Shown here: piece by piece, positions 17,525 to 25,674 of the stretch
Layout of the letters: the number at the start of each line of letters is the position of its first letter
Numbering within the stretch: position 1 is the stretch's first letter
Assembly: GCF_001552655.1 (NCBI RefSeq)
Contig: NZ_BCRP01000001.1
Coordinates: 124,001-188,000 of the forward strand
Direction: 5' to 3'
Length of the DNA stretch: 64,000 nt
DNA from: Alicyclobacillus kakegawensis NBRC 103104
GTDB lineage: Bacteria; Bacillota; Bacilli; Alicyclobacillales; Alicyclobacillaceae
The notes under the pieces: model-generated
What the model saw: the letters and a program-made list of their open reading frames with translations, nothing else
What the model was told of the DNA's origin: nothing
The model's database searches: none
Position numbers and translations under genes: made by a program

Positions 17525-17654
17525 ACCGTGCATGCACCTGCGAAACGCACGGATATCCCACTTCCGTACTCGCCAAGTCATTCCATCAACACGCGAAAGT
17601 TTCAACGGGTGAAAGGGTTGCGCGTCGAAGACTGGACCCAATAAGTGCCCGTAT

Positions 17655-17690
17655 GGCCTCCCCCGCGGCCCCACTGCAACCAGGGAGGCC
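17655..17690 (-). terminator. Hairpin after the aromatic acid MFS gene
   Basis: GGCCTCCC (17655-17662) pairs perfectly with GGGAGGCC (17683-17690), 49 bases past the MFS stop. There is no T-tract, so it may stabilise the mRNA end rather than terminate. The rest of the spacer from 17348 to 17738 holds only the manA promoter and terminator. Confidence 0.4.
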
Positions 17691-17738
17691 GCGCAGAGGG
17701 GCCGTGCAGGGGAACCAAGGAGCGACTGCGCCGCCCGC

Positions 17739-19067
17739 TCACACGGCGGGATGGCTTGAGTGCTGCCGCCACACAGCGTAACGCTGCTGAACCAAGGCCA
17801 TGGCTACAGCGGACACCACGCTGGGCAGCGCAAAGGCGAGAAAGTCGGCGGTCAGGGACAGGTGTCCGGCCACCAACAGGCCACCCACTGTGGGTCCCAA
17901 AATGCCGCCCAGGCGGCCCACCCCCAGCGCCCATCCGATGCCGGTAGACCGCATTTCCGTCGGATAGTACTGGGACACGTAGGCGTTGGACGTAATCTGC
18001 GTGCCCGTGGTGGTGGCTCCGGCGACAAACAGCAGAACATAGAGCAGCCCGATGGACGGTCTTTGACTCATCGCCACCAGCGAGGCGGCTGCGATGAGAA
18101 ACGACACCACCAGCACCGGTTTCGCCCCCACCCAATCCGCGATGCGCGATCCGACCACCGCACCGACAATGGCCCCGACATTCAGCGCCAGCAGAGACCC
18201 GAGACTCGACGCCACCGCAAACCCGGCGGTCTGCATCAGCTTCGGAAGCCACGTCGTCAAGCCGTACATCGTCAACAAGCACATGAAAAACGAAACCCAA
18301 AACAGGACCGTCGATACGCCCCGGCCTTCGCCGAACAGCCGGATGACCGGGAACCCTCTCTCCACAGGCCGTGTCAACACGTAGCTATCCTGTGCGTCAT
18401 AGGTCTCCCCGGACACTCGCGCAAGCACAGCGGCGAGCTTGTCTGTGCGCTGTTTCTGCGAGTAAAACTGCAGGGAATCCGGCACCCACCAGACAAACAG
18501 CGGCAACACCAGCAACGGAATGGCTCCTATCCAGAGTACGGCTTGCCAGCCGGCCGTCGGCACCAACCACATCCCGATAAGTGAAGCCACCACGCCGCCG
18601 AACGGGTGGCCGCTGAACATCACGGCGACCAATGTGCTGCGGACGGACGCCGGCGCGTACTCCGTCACCAGAGCGACCGTGTTCGGCATGATGCCGCCCA
18701 GGCCCAGGCCGGCGATAAATCGCAGCACCGCAAACGCCGTCGGCCCGCCGGCGAATCCTGCCAACCCGGTGAATACGCAGAACACGGCGCAGCTGATCAC
18801 AATCACATTCTTGCGCCCCCACCGGTCCGCCGCTGGCCCCAGCGCGAGAGCGCCAATCATCATGCCCACCAGCGCGTAACTGTTGAGCGATCCGGCCACC
18901 ACCGGCGAGATCCCCCAGTCCTTCATCAGCGACGGGACAATTGTCCCGTACATGAACAGATCATAGCCGTCACACATAATCATGAACGTACAGCATATAA
19001 TCAGGAACCAATGAAAGCGATTAACCCGAGCGCGTCCAATCACTTCATCCACGTTCACAGTGCGCAT
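17739..19067 (-). CDS. MFS aromatic acid:H+ symporter (AAHS family)
   Basis: A 12-helix importer of 442 residues of the PcaK/BenK/GenK type. The AAHS signature in helix 1, DGYDLFMYG, is present with both acidic residues, followed by GPAADRWGRK (motif A) after helix 2 and the PTEMRSTGIGWALG-type motif in the second half. GGAGGTGA lies seven bases before the ATG. It is followed in the same direction after the iclR gene and stands divergent to gentisate dioxygenase genes, so gentisate or a precursor such as 3-hydroxybenzoate is the probable substrate; that is an inference from context. Confidence 0.85.
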   Translation of the reverse strand: MRTVNVDEVIGRARVNRFHWFLIICCTFMIMCDGYDLFMYGTIVPSLMKDWGISPVVAGSLNSYALVGMMIGALALGPAADRWGRKNVIVISCAVFCVFTGLAGFAGGPTAFAVLRFIAGLGLGGIMPNTVALVTEYAPASVRSTLVAVMFSGHPFGGVVASLIGMWLVPTAGWQAVLWIGAIPLLVLPLFVWWVPDSLQFYSQKQRTDKLAAVLARVSGETYDAQDSYVLTRPVERGFPVIRLFGEGRGVSTVLFWVSFFMCLLTMYGLTTWLPKLMQTAGFAVASSLGSLLALNVGAIVGAVVGSRIADWVGAKPVLVVSFLIAAASLVAMSQRPSIGLLYVLLFVAGATTTGTQITSNAYVSQYYPTEMRSTGIGWALGVGRLGGILGPTVGGLLVAGHLSLTADFLAFALPSVVSAVAMALVQQRYAVWRQHSSHPAV

Positions 19068-19180
19068 CCGTCCTTCACCTCCGCTCCCCCGCCAGGGGTT
19101 TCGTTATCCGTCAAGCTCCAAACCCCACCAGGGGCTGTCGTTGTCCATCAATCCGAGCCCCTCTCCTGGGCTCCTTCGCC

Positions 19181-19948
19181 TTAGGCGTCGCCGCAGCCCA
19201 GTTCCCGGGACAGACGGCGGCACTCCTCTTTCAACGCCTTCACGACCGGCGAGGCCGCGCTTCCGTCCAACACGCCCAAAATCCCGACCACCGTGATGGC
19301 CGCGACCACTTCGCCGTCGCGCCCAAACACCGGGCAGCCAATCGCCAAAATCCCCGGCAGCAAACTCTCCTCCGTGGTGGCAAAGCCGTTTTTGCGAATG
19401 GCCGCCAATTCAACTTCCAACGCCTCGGCGTCGATGCCGTACTCCCGCAGTTCCCGGATGCGCACCGCCTCCGTCTGGGCACGCGGCAGGTACGCGAGGA
19501 ACACCTTGCCGCCCGCCGACTTCACCGCGCTCACCTGTGCTCCGATGCGAATCCCGATGTTGACGGCGCGCGTGCTCTCCTCCCATTGCAGAAAGTGCGG
19601 CCCCCGCTCGGTCCACACCGACAGCGCCACCGTCTCGTTGATACGCTCGCGCAGCCGCTCCAGCGCCGGCTTCGCCAGTCTGCGGATGTCCCAGCGGTTG
19701 GATGCCAAAAGTCCCAGTGACATCAGCTCCGGTCCCACCGAATAACGCAAGTCGTCGTCGCGCGTGAGAAACCCTGTCCGATACAGGCTGGTCAGGTAAC
19801 GGTGCAAACGGCTCTTCGACATCCCACACAGCTCGCTGATCTCCGTGATGGACAACGGTCGGTTCGCCGCTCCAACCTGTTTCAGAATCGCAATCGCTAT
19901 CTCGACCGACTGGATGCCGAGACCCGTCATCTCACGCCGATTGGACAT
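19181..19948 (-). CDS. IclR-family transcriptional regulator
   Basis: 255 residues: an N-terminal winged helix-turn-helix (about 12-70, LSITEISELCGMSKSRLHRYL) and a C-terminal effector domain (about 85-250) with GGKVFLAYL and AIGCPVFGRDGEVVAAITV. It should bind an aromatic acid or pathway intermediate and control the divergent gentisate genes and its own operon. The next gene downstream in the same direction is the aromatic acid importer, 113 bases away. Four palindromic sites in the divergent spacer are candidate operators. Start at ATG 19948; the family assignment is secure and the ligand is inferred. Confidence 0.9.
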   Translation of the reverse strand: MSNRREMTGLGIQSVEIAIAILKQVGAANRPLSITEISELCGMSKSRLHRYLTSLYRTGFLTRDDDLRYSVGPELMSLGLLASNRWDIRRLAKPALERLRERINETVALSVWTERGPHFLQWEESTRAVNIGIRIGAQVSAVKSAGGKVFLAYLPRAQTEAVRIRELREYGIDAEALEVELAAIRKNGFATTEESLLPGILAIGCPVFGRDGEVVAAITVVGILGVLDGSAASPVVKALKEECRRLSRELGCGDA

Positions 19949-20025
19949 CCTCTGCCTCCGTTCGTGAACCGTCTCTAGCCCTTAACTCTACCAGATTGGA
20001 GCCTCTGCCTCACCTCCCAACCATA

Positions 20026-20040
20026 TTAACAATTAGTAAA
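20026..20040 (-). promoter_or_regulatory. IclR operator candidate A
   Basis: TTAACAATTAGTAAA is an imperfect palindrome; its complement, TTTACTAATTGTTAA, closely resembles site B (TTTACTATTGGTAAA). It lies 16-30 bases downstream of the predicted iclR start of transcription. Confidence 0.45.
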
Positions 20041-20041
20041 T

Positions 20042-20067
20042 ATGATTCACGAGATTGTGATTATCAT
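20042..20067. promoter_or_regulatory. Imperfect palindrome over the iclR start of transcription
   Basis: ATGATTCAC and GTGATTATCAT form an inverted repeat with one extra base, spanning the predicted -10 and start of the iclR transcript. It may be a further operator, of a different sequence from sites A and B. Confidence 0.35.
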
Positions 20068-20092
20068 AAGAGGCAAACATCCGACTTGTCAA
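20063..20092 (-). promoter_or_regulatory. Promoter of the iclR-MFS operon
   Basis: On the minus strand TTGACA (20087-20092), 18 bases, TATGAT (20063-20068), a near-consensus sigma-A promoter. Transcription would start near 20056. Confidence 0.65.
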
Positions 20093-20111
20093 TCCCCTCC
20101 GAATTCAACCG

Positions 20112-20140
20112 TTTACAAAACCAGCCGACGTTGCTATAGT
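20112..20140 (+). promoter_or_regulatory. Promoter of the gentisate operon
   Basis: TTTACA (20112-20117), 17 bases, TATAGT (20135-20140) preceded by TGC. Transcription would start near 20147, inside operator candidate C. Confidence 0.65.
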
Positions 20141-20143
20141 CGA

Positions 20144-20160
20144 GTTAACGAATCGATAAC
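20144..20160 (+). promoter_or_regulatory. IclR operator candidate C
   Basis: GTTA and TAAC flank nine bases, over the predicted start of the gentisate operon transcript. It shares the GTTAAC core with site A. Confidence 0.4.
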
Positions 20161-20164
20161 TTTG

Positions 20165-20179
20165 TTTACTATTGGTAAA
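20165..20179 (+). promoter_or_regulatory. IclR operator candidate B
   Basis: TTTACTATTGGTAAA is a palindrome of TTTAC/GTAAA arms around five bases. It ends exactly at the ribosome site of the first gentisate gene, a position suited to repression. Confidence 0.5.
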
Positions 20180-20194
20180 GGAGCGTGGTATAGC

Positions 20195-21100
20195 TTGAAG
20201 CTTGCGACATTCAGCAAAGGGGCGGGCCATCGTCTGGGCGTGGTCCTGTCTGAGGAACAATTGTTGGACGTGGAGCTGGCCGAGCGGGCCATAGACGGCT
20301 TCCTCCCCGGCCAGCCCGTAGGCTCGATGCTGGAGTACCTCGCCGCCGGGGACGCCAGCCACCAGCGACTGCAACGCCTCGTGGAGGCCGCACGCCAACA
20401 GCCGCAGGTGCTTGCCGACGCCTGCGTCGACACCGCCTCCGTCCGGTTGGAAGCGCCCATCCCACGCCCCGGCAAGATCATCTGCGTGGGCCATAACTAC
20501 CGAGAACACATCCTGGAGATGAAGCGGGAAATCCCCGAATACCCGGTGCTCTTCGCCAAGTTCGCCCACACCGTGCGCGGGTCGGGAGACGTCATCCCGC
20601 TGCCGCCCGTGACCCAGAAACTGGACTATGAAGCCGAGTTCGCGTTTGTCATCGGGCGCACCGCCAAAGACGTGCCGCCAGAAGAGGCGCTCCGCTACGT
20701 GGGCGGCTACACCATCGCCAACGATGTGTCCGCCCGCGACTTGCAGCGCCGCACCATCCAGTGGATGCAGGGCAAGAACCTGGACGGCAGCCTGCCCCTC
20801 GGCCCCTACCTGGTCACCCCGGACGAGGTGCCCAACCCGCATGACCTGGATGTCACCCTGACGGTCAACGGCGACGTCCGCCAGCGCGCCAACACCGGAA
20901 CGCTGGTGTTCAACGTCAACTTCCTCGTCGCGTATATCTCGCAGATTCTTACCCTGGAGCCCGGAGATGTCATTCTCACCGGCACCCCCGGCGGCGTCGG
21001 CGACGCGATGAACCCGCCCCAGTACCTGAAGGACGGGGACGTCGTTGAAATCACGATTGACAAGCTCGGCACGCTCACAAACCGCGTGCAGGCTGTTTGA
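20195..21100 (+). CDS. Fumarylacetoacetate hydrolase family protein, probable fumarylpyruvate hydrolase
   Basis: 301 residues. The C-terminal FAH domain starts at about residue 90 (ICVGHNYREHI) and has the metal ligands in YEAEFAFVIG and the ANDVSARDLQRR motif, then GDVILTGTPGGVG near the end. In the gentisate route it would split fumarylpyruvate to fumarate and pyruvate. The likely start is TTG at 20195, with GGAG eleven bases upstream just after an operator palindrome; the open frame runs 51 codons higher through the promoter region, which cannot be coding. DinB and dioxygenase genes follow in the same operon. Confidence 0.88.
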   Translation: MKLATFSKGAGHRLGVVLSEEQLLDVELAERAIDGFLPGQPVGSMLEYLAAGDASHQRLQRLVEAARQQPQVLADACVDTASVRLEAPIPRPGKIICVGHNYREHILEMKREIPEYPVLFAKFAHTVRGSGDVIPLPPVTQKLDYEAEFAFVIGRTAKDVPPEEALRYVGGYTIANDVSARDLQRRTIQWMQGKNLDGSLPLGPYLVTPDEVPNPHDLDVTLTVNGDVRQRANTGTLVFNVNFLVAYISQILTLEPGDVILTGTPGGVGDAMNPPQYLKDGDVVEITIDKLGTLTNRVQAV

Positions 21101-21112
21101 GGAGGTGACCCC

Positions 21113-21616
21113 ATGAGCCAAGTGGAGGCATACCGGCAGCAGATTCGCGGTCTGCTGGACGAAATGCTGAACACCGTCGCGCCGCTGCCGGAAACGGTCA
21201 TCCGTTTTCAACCGGCGGCAGACAAGTGGACCATCCTGCAGGTGCTCGCCCACGTTGAGGAGGCGAACACGTTCTGGATGAGTGAACTCAAGGCCACTCT
21301 GGCCGATCCGGCCCGAAAATGGGGCCGCACGCTGCAACACGAAAGCCGCCTGGGCGCCGTCGCTCGAGCGCACGACCGGAGCACCCAGGATGTCGTCGAA
21401 GGGGTGCGCTCGACGCAGGACCTCATCGACCGCACACTGTCCAGTATCACCGACCAGGACCTGCAAGTACGGGCGGATCATGTAAATCCGAAGTTCGGCA
21501 ACCAGCCGCTGTCGTTTCTTCTCGATCACTTCCTGGTGGAACACATTTCGGGCCACATTGGACAGATTCGCCGCAACCTGGCGGCGTACGAACAGGCCCG
21601 CGAGGAGGGATTCTAA
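21113..21616 (+). CDS. DinB/YfiT-fold protein, putative thiol-dependent maleylpyruvate isomerase
   Basis: 167 residues forming the four-helix DinB fold with the three metal-binding His visible: His47 (LAHVEEAN), and His144 and His148 in FLVEHISGHIG. This superfamily includes bacillithiol S-transferases and the mycothiol-dependent maleylpyruvate isomerase of Corynebacterium. Its place between the fumarylpyruvate hydrolase and gentisate dioxygenase genes fills the missing isomerase step exactly. Since low-GC-type spore formers use bacillithiol, a bacillithiol-dependent reaction is the best guess. GGAGGTGA lies six bases upstream. Fold assignment is firm, reaction is inferred. Confidence 0.75.
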   Translation: MSQVEAYRQQIRGLLDEMLNTVAPLPETVIRFQPAADKWTILQVLAHVEEANTFWMSELKATLADPARKWGRTLQHESRLGAVARAHDRSTQDVVEGVRSTQDLIDRTLSSITDQDLQVRADHVNPKFGNQPLSFLLDHFLVEHISGHIGQIRRNLAAYEQAREEGF

Positions 21617-22726
21617 TTGGAGACGCACGCGTTCCTCGACAGCCCGGAGGTGCGACAGTTCAACGAAGAGCTGGAAAGCGTTCACCTCGGTCCACTGTGG
21701 CACGCCATTCCCGTCCTGATGCCGAGGGAGCCGCAGCCGCAGGCTGTACCGTATCTGTGGAAGCGGCAGCTCCTGCACGACAAGCTGATGAAAGCCCGTG
21801 AAATCTTCACACCCGACCGGGGTGGCGAACGGCGCGCCATTTACCTGCAAAACCCCGGCCTGCGCCAACGCCAGCCGTGGGGCTGGGCGTCCACCACGCA
21901 GACCCTGTACGCCGCCGTGCAGCTGATTCTGCCCGGCGAGGCGGCCCCGTCGCACCGGCACACCCAGAGCGCCCTGCGCTTCATCACGCACGGCAAAGGC
22001 GCGTACACCATTGTCCAAGGGGAGCGGGTGTTCATGGAGGAGGGCGACTTTCTCACCACCCCGCAGGGGCTGTGGCACGGGCACGCACACACGGGCGAGG
22101 AGCCGATGTTCTGGATGGACTGCCTCGACATCCCGCTCATCTACGCCATCGGCGGCACGTTTTTCGATCCGCACCCCGACCACCTGGAGTCCCCGTCCGT
22201 GCCGGACGGCCACTCGGCCCAGCGCTACCAAGGCGGCATGCTGCGCCCGATATCCGACAGGCGCCCGGCCGCGGCCCCGCTCAACCGGTTCCGCTGGCGC
22301 TCGACCGAACAAGCGCTCCTCGGCATGGACGGCACGCCGCCGGATCCGTTTGACGGCTATGCGGTCGAATACATCAACCCCTCCACCGGGCAGCCGGCCC
22401 ACCCCAACGTGGCGTCGTGGATGCAGCGCCTGCCCAAGGGCTTCCACTCGCTCGCGCATCGGCATACCTACGCGAGCATCTATCACGTGTTTCGTGGCAG
22501 CGGCTACACCATTATCAACGGGCAGAAATTCGAATGGGCCGAAGGCGATTACTTTGTCGTGCCCAACTGGGCCTGGCATGAGCATGTCAATGCCGGATCG
22601 ACCGACGCCTATTTGTTCTCGGTGAGCGATCTACCCATCATGGAACGGTTCAACCTGCAACGGGAAGAGGCGTTGCCCGCGGAACATCAAGCGGTTGAAT
22701 CGGTGTTTGAGCCGGCGCTGGGCTGA
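21617..22726 (+). CDS. Gentisate 1,2-dioxygenase
   Basis: A bicupin Fe(II) ring-cleavage enzyme, 369 residues, opening gentisate to maleylpyruvate. The first cupin has the iron ligands His113 and His115 in PSHRHTQSALRFI, with the third His in LWHGHAH near 155; the family block AIYLQNPGL and QTLYAAVQLILPGE precede it. The second cupin has HRHTYASIYHVF near 290 and WAWHEHVN near 325. The start is TTG directly after the preceding stop, with GGAGG eight bases upstream. 1-hydroxy-2-naphthoate or salicylate 1,2-dioxygenases are close relatives and the only serious alternatives. Confidence 0.88.
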   Translation: METHAFLDSPEVRQFNEELESVHLGPLWHAIPVLMPREPQPQAVPYLWKRQLLHDKLMKAREIFTPDRGGERRAIYLQNPGLRQRQPWGWASTTQTLYAAVQLILPGEAAPSHRHTQSALRFITHGKGAYTIVQGERVFMEEGDFLTTPQGLWHGHAHTGEEPMFWMDCLDIPLIYAIGGTFFDPHPDHLESPSVPDGHSAQRYQGGMLRPISDRRPAAAPLNRFRWRSTEQALLGMDGTPPDPFDGYAVEYINPSTGQPAHPNVASWMQRLPKGFHSLAHRHTYASIYHVFRGSGYTIINGQKFEWAEGDYFVVPNWAWHEHVNAGSTDAYLFSVSDLPIMERFNLQREEALPAEHQAVESVFEPALG

Positions 22727-22743
22727 ACCCGCGGCCGAAACTC

Positions 22744-22783
22744 GGAGACTGGGTCCGAATGCGAGTCTTGCGCCCCAGTCTCC
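22744..22783 (+). terminator. Hairpin at the end of the gentisate operon
   Basis: GGAGACTGGG (22744-22753) pairs perfectly over ten bases with CCCAGTCTCC (22774-22783). No T-tract follows, so termination is plausible but not shown. Confidence 0.45.
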
Positions 22784-22941
22784 CCTCCCCGTATGGCCCG
22801 GCTTCCTGCCTTCCCCAAGCCACTGATTTATAGTAAAGTAAGGTTGTGTCATCTTGCGGTTTCTGTCGAATCCCGCAATAAGTTCACAGGCACCACCGCG
22901 TCGCATCCACCCAATTCGACAAACGCAAGGAGCGTAAGGGC

Positions 22942-23144
22942 GTGGCGTCATCCAACCATTCTCCCCAGCCCTCGCGCTGGCAAATCCAAAATCGCCGATC
23001 AAAGAAGCTTATCGAATGATACGCACCAATCTGCAGTTCGCAGGCGTGAGGAAAGAGACGAAGGTCATTCTTGTCGCCAGCAGCGAACCGGGTGAAGGCA
23101 AAACATCGACCATATTCAATCTCGGCTTGTCTAACAGCGAGTAG
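22942..23144 (+). pseudogene. Remnant of a BY-kinase (CpsD/CapB/YwqD-type tyrosine kinase)
   Basis: After a ribosome site (AAGGAGCG) and GTG, the first 10-15 codons MASSNHSPQPS are in one frame. The conserved part NPKSPIKEAYRMIRTNLQF and VILVASSEPGEGKTST (Walker A) continues in another, from about 22971. It then runs into TAG at 23142-23144 after the P-loop helix. A full BY-kinase has about 220 residues, so the gene is both frameshifted and truncated. Such kinases control capsule and exopolymer export, which fits the following polymer genes and suggests that the start of an older polysaccharide operon decayed here. Confidence 0.7.
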
Positions 23145-23156
23145 GTTCTTTACAAT

Positions 23157-23271
23157 GTTCACGTGCCTACCCCGTGTAGACAGGCAAACTGCACACGATA
23201 TGTTAATATGTTTGCCGCTCCGTGACAGGAATAGCGGTTCGATTTTATCCGAAACACTCGGCAACGTGAAC
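23157..23271. repeat. Nested inverted repeats upstream of the polymer genes
   Basis: GTTCACGTGCC (23157-23167) faces GGCAACGTGAAC (23260-23271), one base different in length, and encloses GGCAAAC (23183-23189) facing GTTTGCC (23210-23216). This 115-base structure follows the kinase remnant. It may be a leader structure of the next gene or the scar of a deleted element. Confidence 0.3.
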
Positions 23272-23313
23272 ATGACATCAGGATTCCGCTGTACTGAGGG
23301 GACGAAGAGATGA

Positions 23314-25674
23314 ATGGGCTCCATGCCGGAAGTTAAGACGTCAAAAGGGACGAGCAGTGTTTTGGTTAGCCTGATAATGCCAATCTACAACGTGGAGAAT
23401 TACATCGAACAGACGATACAGGGACTGCTGAAGCAGACCCTTCAAGATATCGAGTTTATCTTGGTTGACGACGGATCGACCGACCGGACGAACGACATCG
23501 TCAGTCGGTATGCCGCCATGGACCCGCGATTTCACGTTTTACGAAAGAAAAACGGAGGTCCTGCGTCGGCTCGTAATCATGGTTTGGCCGCGGCCAAGGG
23601 GCAATACATCTGTTTTGTCGATTCTGACGATCTTTTGCCAGAAAACGCCCTTGAGGTACTGTACACGGCGGCGTGCAAGTATAATGCCGACTTGGTCATG
23701 GGTTCCATGGTCCGTTTCAACAGCAAGGGGCGCTGGCCCGTCCGAATTCAAGTGGATAAGGGCCTTACCATCCCTGGATTCAAACAACTCATTGACAATC
23801 CAGAATTGTTTTACTCCGTCGGCCCATGCGCAAAGCTCTACAGACGAGACCTCGTCCAAGATATCCGTTTCCCCGAGCATATCACCTTGGGCGAAGACCA
23901 GCCGTTTGTAATTCAAGCCTATTTGCGCGCCCATCGAATATACTCGGTAGGGTCGGTCGTTTATTATTACCGCGTCCGCGAGGACGGAACCCATTCACTG
24001 ACGCAGGAAGCTCTCGCGAGGCCACTTTCAGCCCTGGACAACCTGTATGAAATGGTGTCCTTAATCACGCCTCTTCTGAATCACAACCGGGACTTGTTGT
24101 GCAATTATTTGGAGCGAGTCGTGTCCATGGATATTTGGCCCCGTCTCACGTCGGCTCTTCGGACACGGGATGTTCATGTCCAGAGAGCGACGTTTGAGTC
24201 CCTCAATAACTGGATTCGTGATTGGGACAATGAGGTACTGGCATTGGTCCCCGGCGTGCGTTATTGGTTCGTGAAAGGTATCATGGATCGACTCCACCAA
24301 GTGCGAATTGGTGCTTACCGACCATATTGGCAACTGCTGAATACCATATTCTCGAAGCTGGACCCTTCTGCCAAAGACGCATTTCGCAGTCGACATCGAA
24401 AGGTATTCAAAGTGGCGACCAAGGCCATCCAGCACCGCAGCACGATGCCATTCTGGTGGTTCGTCCAACAAAGAAAAGGAAGGCAGCTAAGAGCAAAATT
24501 GACATCCGCCTTTCTCCGGCGGGTAGTCTTCACGTTCGGGAAGATATTCCCTGGCAGATCGCGAAAAATTGTTCTTGCAACCAGCAAGGGGAATCAACTA
24601 CGAGGTAACCTGAAGGCTATCTATGACCACATTTTCTACACCAACGATGTGTCGCGGCTACGAGTGTACGGCGGACACAGAAGAGGATTTCTGCAGAAGT
24701 GCTGCCAATTCTATAACTTTGGAAGCGCCGCAACCATCGTCCTGGATGATTACTATAGACCCTTATACAACTTGCTGGCCAGAAAGGATACAGCGGTGGT
24801 CCAGACCTGGCATGCTTGCGGCGCCTTCAAGAAGTTTGGATTCAGCGCCATAGGCCAGGTCGACTCCAACTCTGACGAATTCGAAAGAAGGGCTCACCGG
24901 ATTTACACAGCCGCGGTAACCGATTCCCGGTCAGTTGTACCGCACTATGCCGAGGCCTTTGGCATGCCCGAGAGCACCGTGTTGCCTATAGGCGTACCCC
25001 GCACGGACATGTTCTTTGATAAGGAACTCATTGAGTATACCAAGCGGCGGTATCTAGGTGAATACCCGATTCTGCGAGGAAAGAAGATACTTTTATACGC
25101 ACCGACTTTCCGCGGTCGGCCCGGTCAGCGGGCGAAATTCAATGTGGAACTTGATCTACATCTCATGCAAAGACAGTTGTCATCGGAGTACCGACTCCTT
25201 CTGAAGCTCCATCCTGTGGTCAAAAAAGCCATTCGACTGAATGAGGAACTCACGGACTTTGTCCTGGACTTGTCTTCGGTCCAAGACGTTAATGAACTGT
25301 TGTTGATTGCCGACCTGCTGATAACGGATTATTCGTCTATCGTGTTTGAGTTCAGCCTGCTTCGTAGACCGATGATCTTTTACGCTTACGACTTGGAAGA
25401 GTATCTCTCGGAGCGCGGATTTTATTATGACTATACAAAGTTTGTTCCCGGCCCTATCGCTCGAACGACCGATGAGGTCATTCGCCTTATCTCAGCCGGG
25501 GCATTTGATTTGGATCGGATAGAAAGGTTCTCGGAACATTTCTTCGATCACCGGGATGGGCTCTCATTGCACCGGTTCATGCAGGCGTTCACGCATCATG
25601 ATGAAGCGAAATGGAAGGGGAAGGATCTCCGTGGACGAGCTGCAACCAGTCCTATGCTGGGTCATCGCAGTTGA
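23314..25674 (+). CDS. Fusion: GT2 glycosyltransferase plus TagF/TarL-type polyol-phosphate transferase
   Basis: 786 residues in two enzymes. Residues 17-230 are a GT-A family 2 glycosyltransferase with VSLIMPIYN, DDGSTD (52-57) and DSDD (103-106). Residues about 285-400 form a helical linker shared with the next protein. Residues about 415-770 are a CDP-glycerol/CDP-ribitol polyolphosphotransferase with TWHACGAFKKFG (about 494), ILLYAPTFRG (about 592) and TDYSSIVFE (about 671). It would add a sugar and a polyol-phosphate to a lipid-linked wall polymer at the inner membrane face. The nearby tarI-tarJ genes suggest ribitol-phosphate. Spacing to GAGGGGA is long (11). Confidence 0.88.
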   Translation: MGSMPEVKTSKGTSSVLVSLIMPIYNVENYIEQTIQGLLKQTLQDIEFILVDDGSTDRTNDIVSRYAAMDPRFHVLRKKNGGPASARNHGLAAAKGQYICFVDSDDLLPENALEVLYTAACKYNADLVMGSMVRFNSKGRWPVRIQVDKGLTIPGFKQLIDNPELFYSVGPCAKLYRRDLVQDIRFPEHITLGEDQPFVIQAYLRAHRIYSVGSVVYYYRVREDGTHSLTQEALARPLSALDNLYEMVSLITPLLNHNRDLLCNYLERVVSMDIWPRLTSALRTRDVHVQRATFESLNNWIRDWDNEVLALVPGVRYWFVKGIMDRLHQVRIGAYRPYWQLLNTIFSKLDPSAKDAFRSRHRKVFKVATKAIQHRSTMPFWWFVQQRKGRQLRAKLTSAFLRRVVFTFGKIFPGRSRKIVLATSKGNQLRGNLKAIYDHIFYTNDVSRLRVYGGHRRGFLQKCCQFYNFGSAATIVLDDYYRPLYNLLARKDTAVVQTWHACGAFKKFGFSAIGQVDSNSDEFERRAHRIYTAAVTDSRSVVPHYAEAFGMPESTVLPIGVPRTDMFFDKELIEYTKRRYLGEYPILRGKKILLYAPTFRGRPGQRAKFNVELDLHLMQRQLSSEYRLLLKLHPVVKKAIRLNEELTDFVLDLSSVQDVNELLLIADLLITDYSSIVFEFSLLRRPMIFYAYDLEEYLSERGFYYDYTKFVPGPIARTTDEVIRLISAGAFDLDRIERFSEHFFDHRDGLSLHRFMQAFTHHDEAKWKGKDLRGRAATSPMLGHRS

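Noticed and set aside
20105-22585. Open frame of 826 codons on the minus strand across the gentisate genes
   Set aside because: It is antisense to three well-recognised genes, has no family motifs and is explained by GC-rich codon use leaving few stops on the opposite strand.
22793-23095. Open frame of 100 codons over the kinase remnant
   Set aside because: It is in a different frame from the recognisable kinase residues and has no ribosome site.
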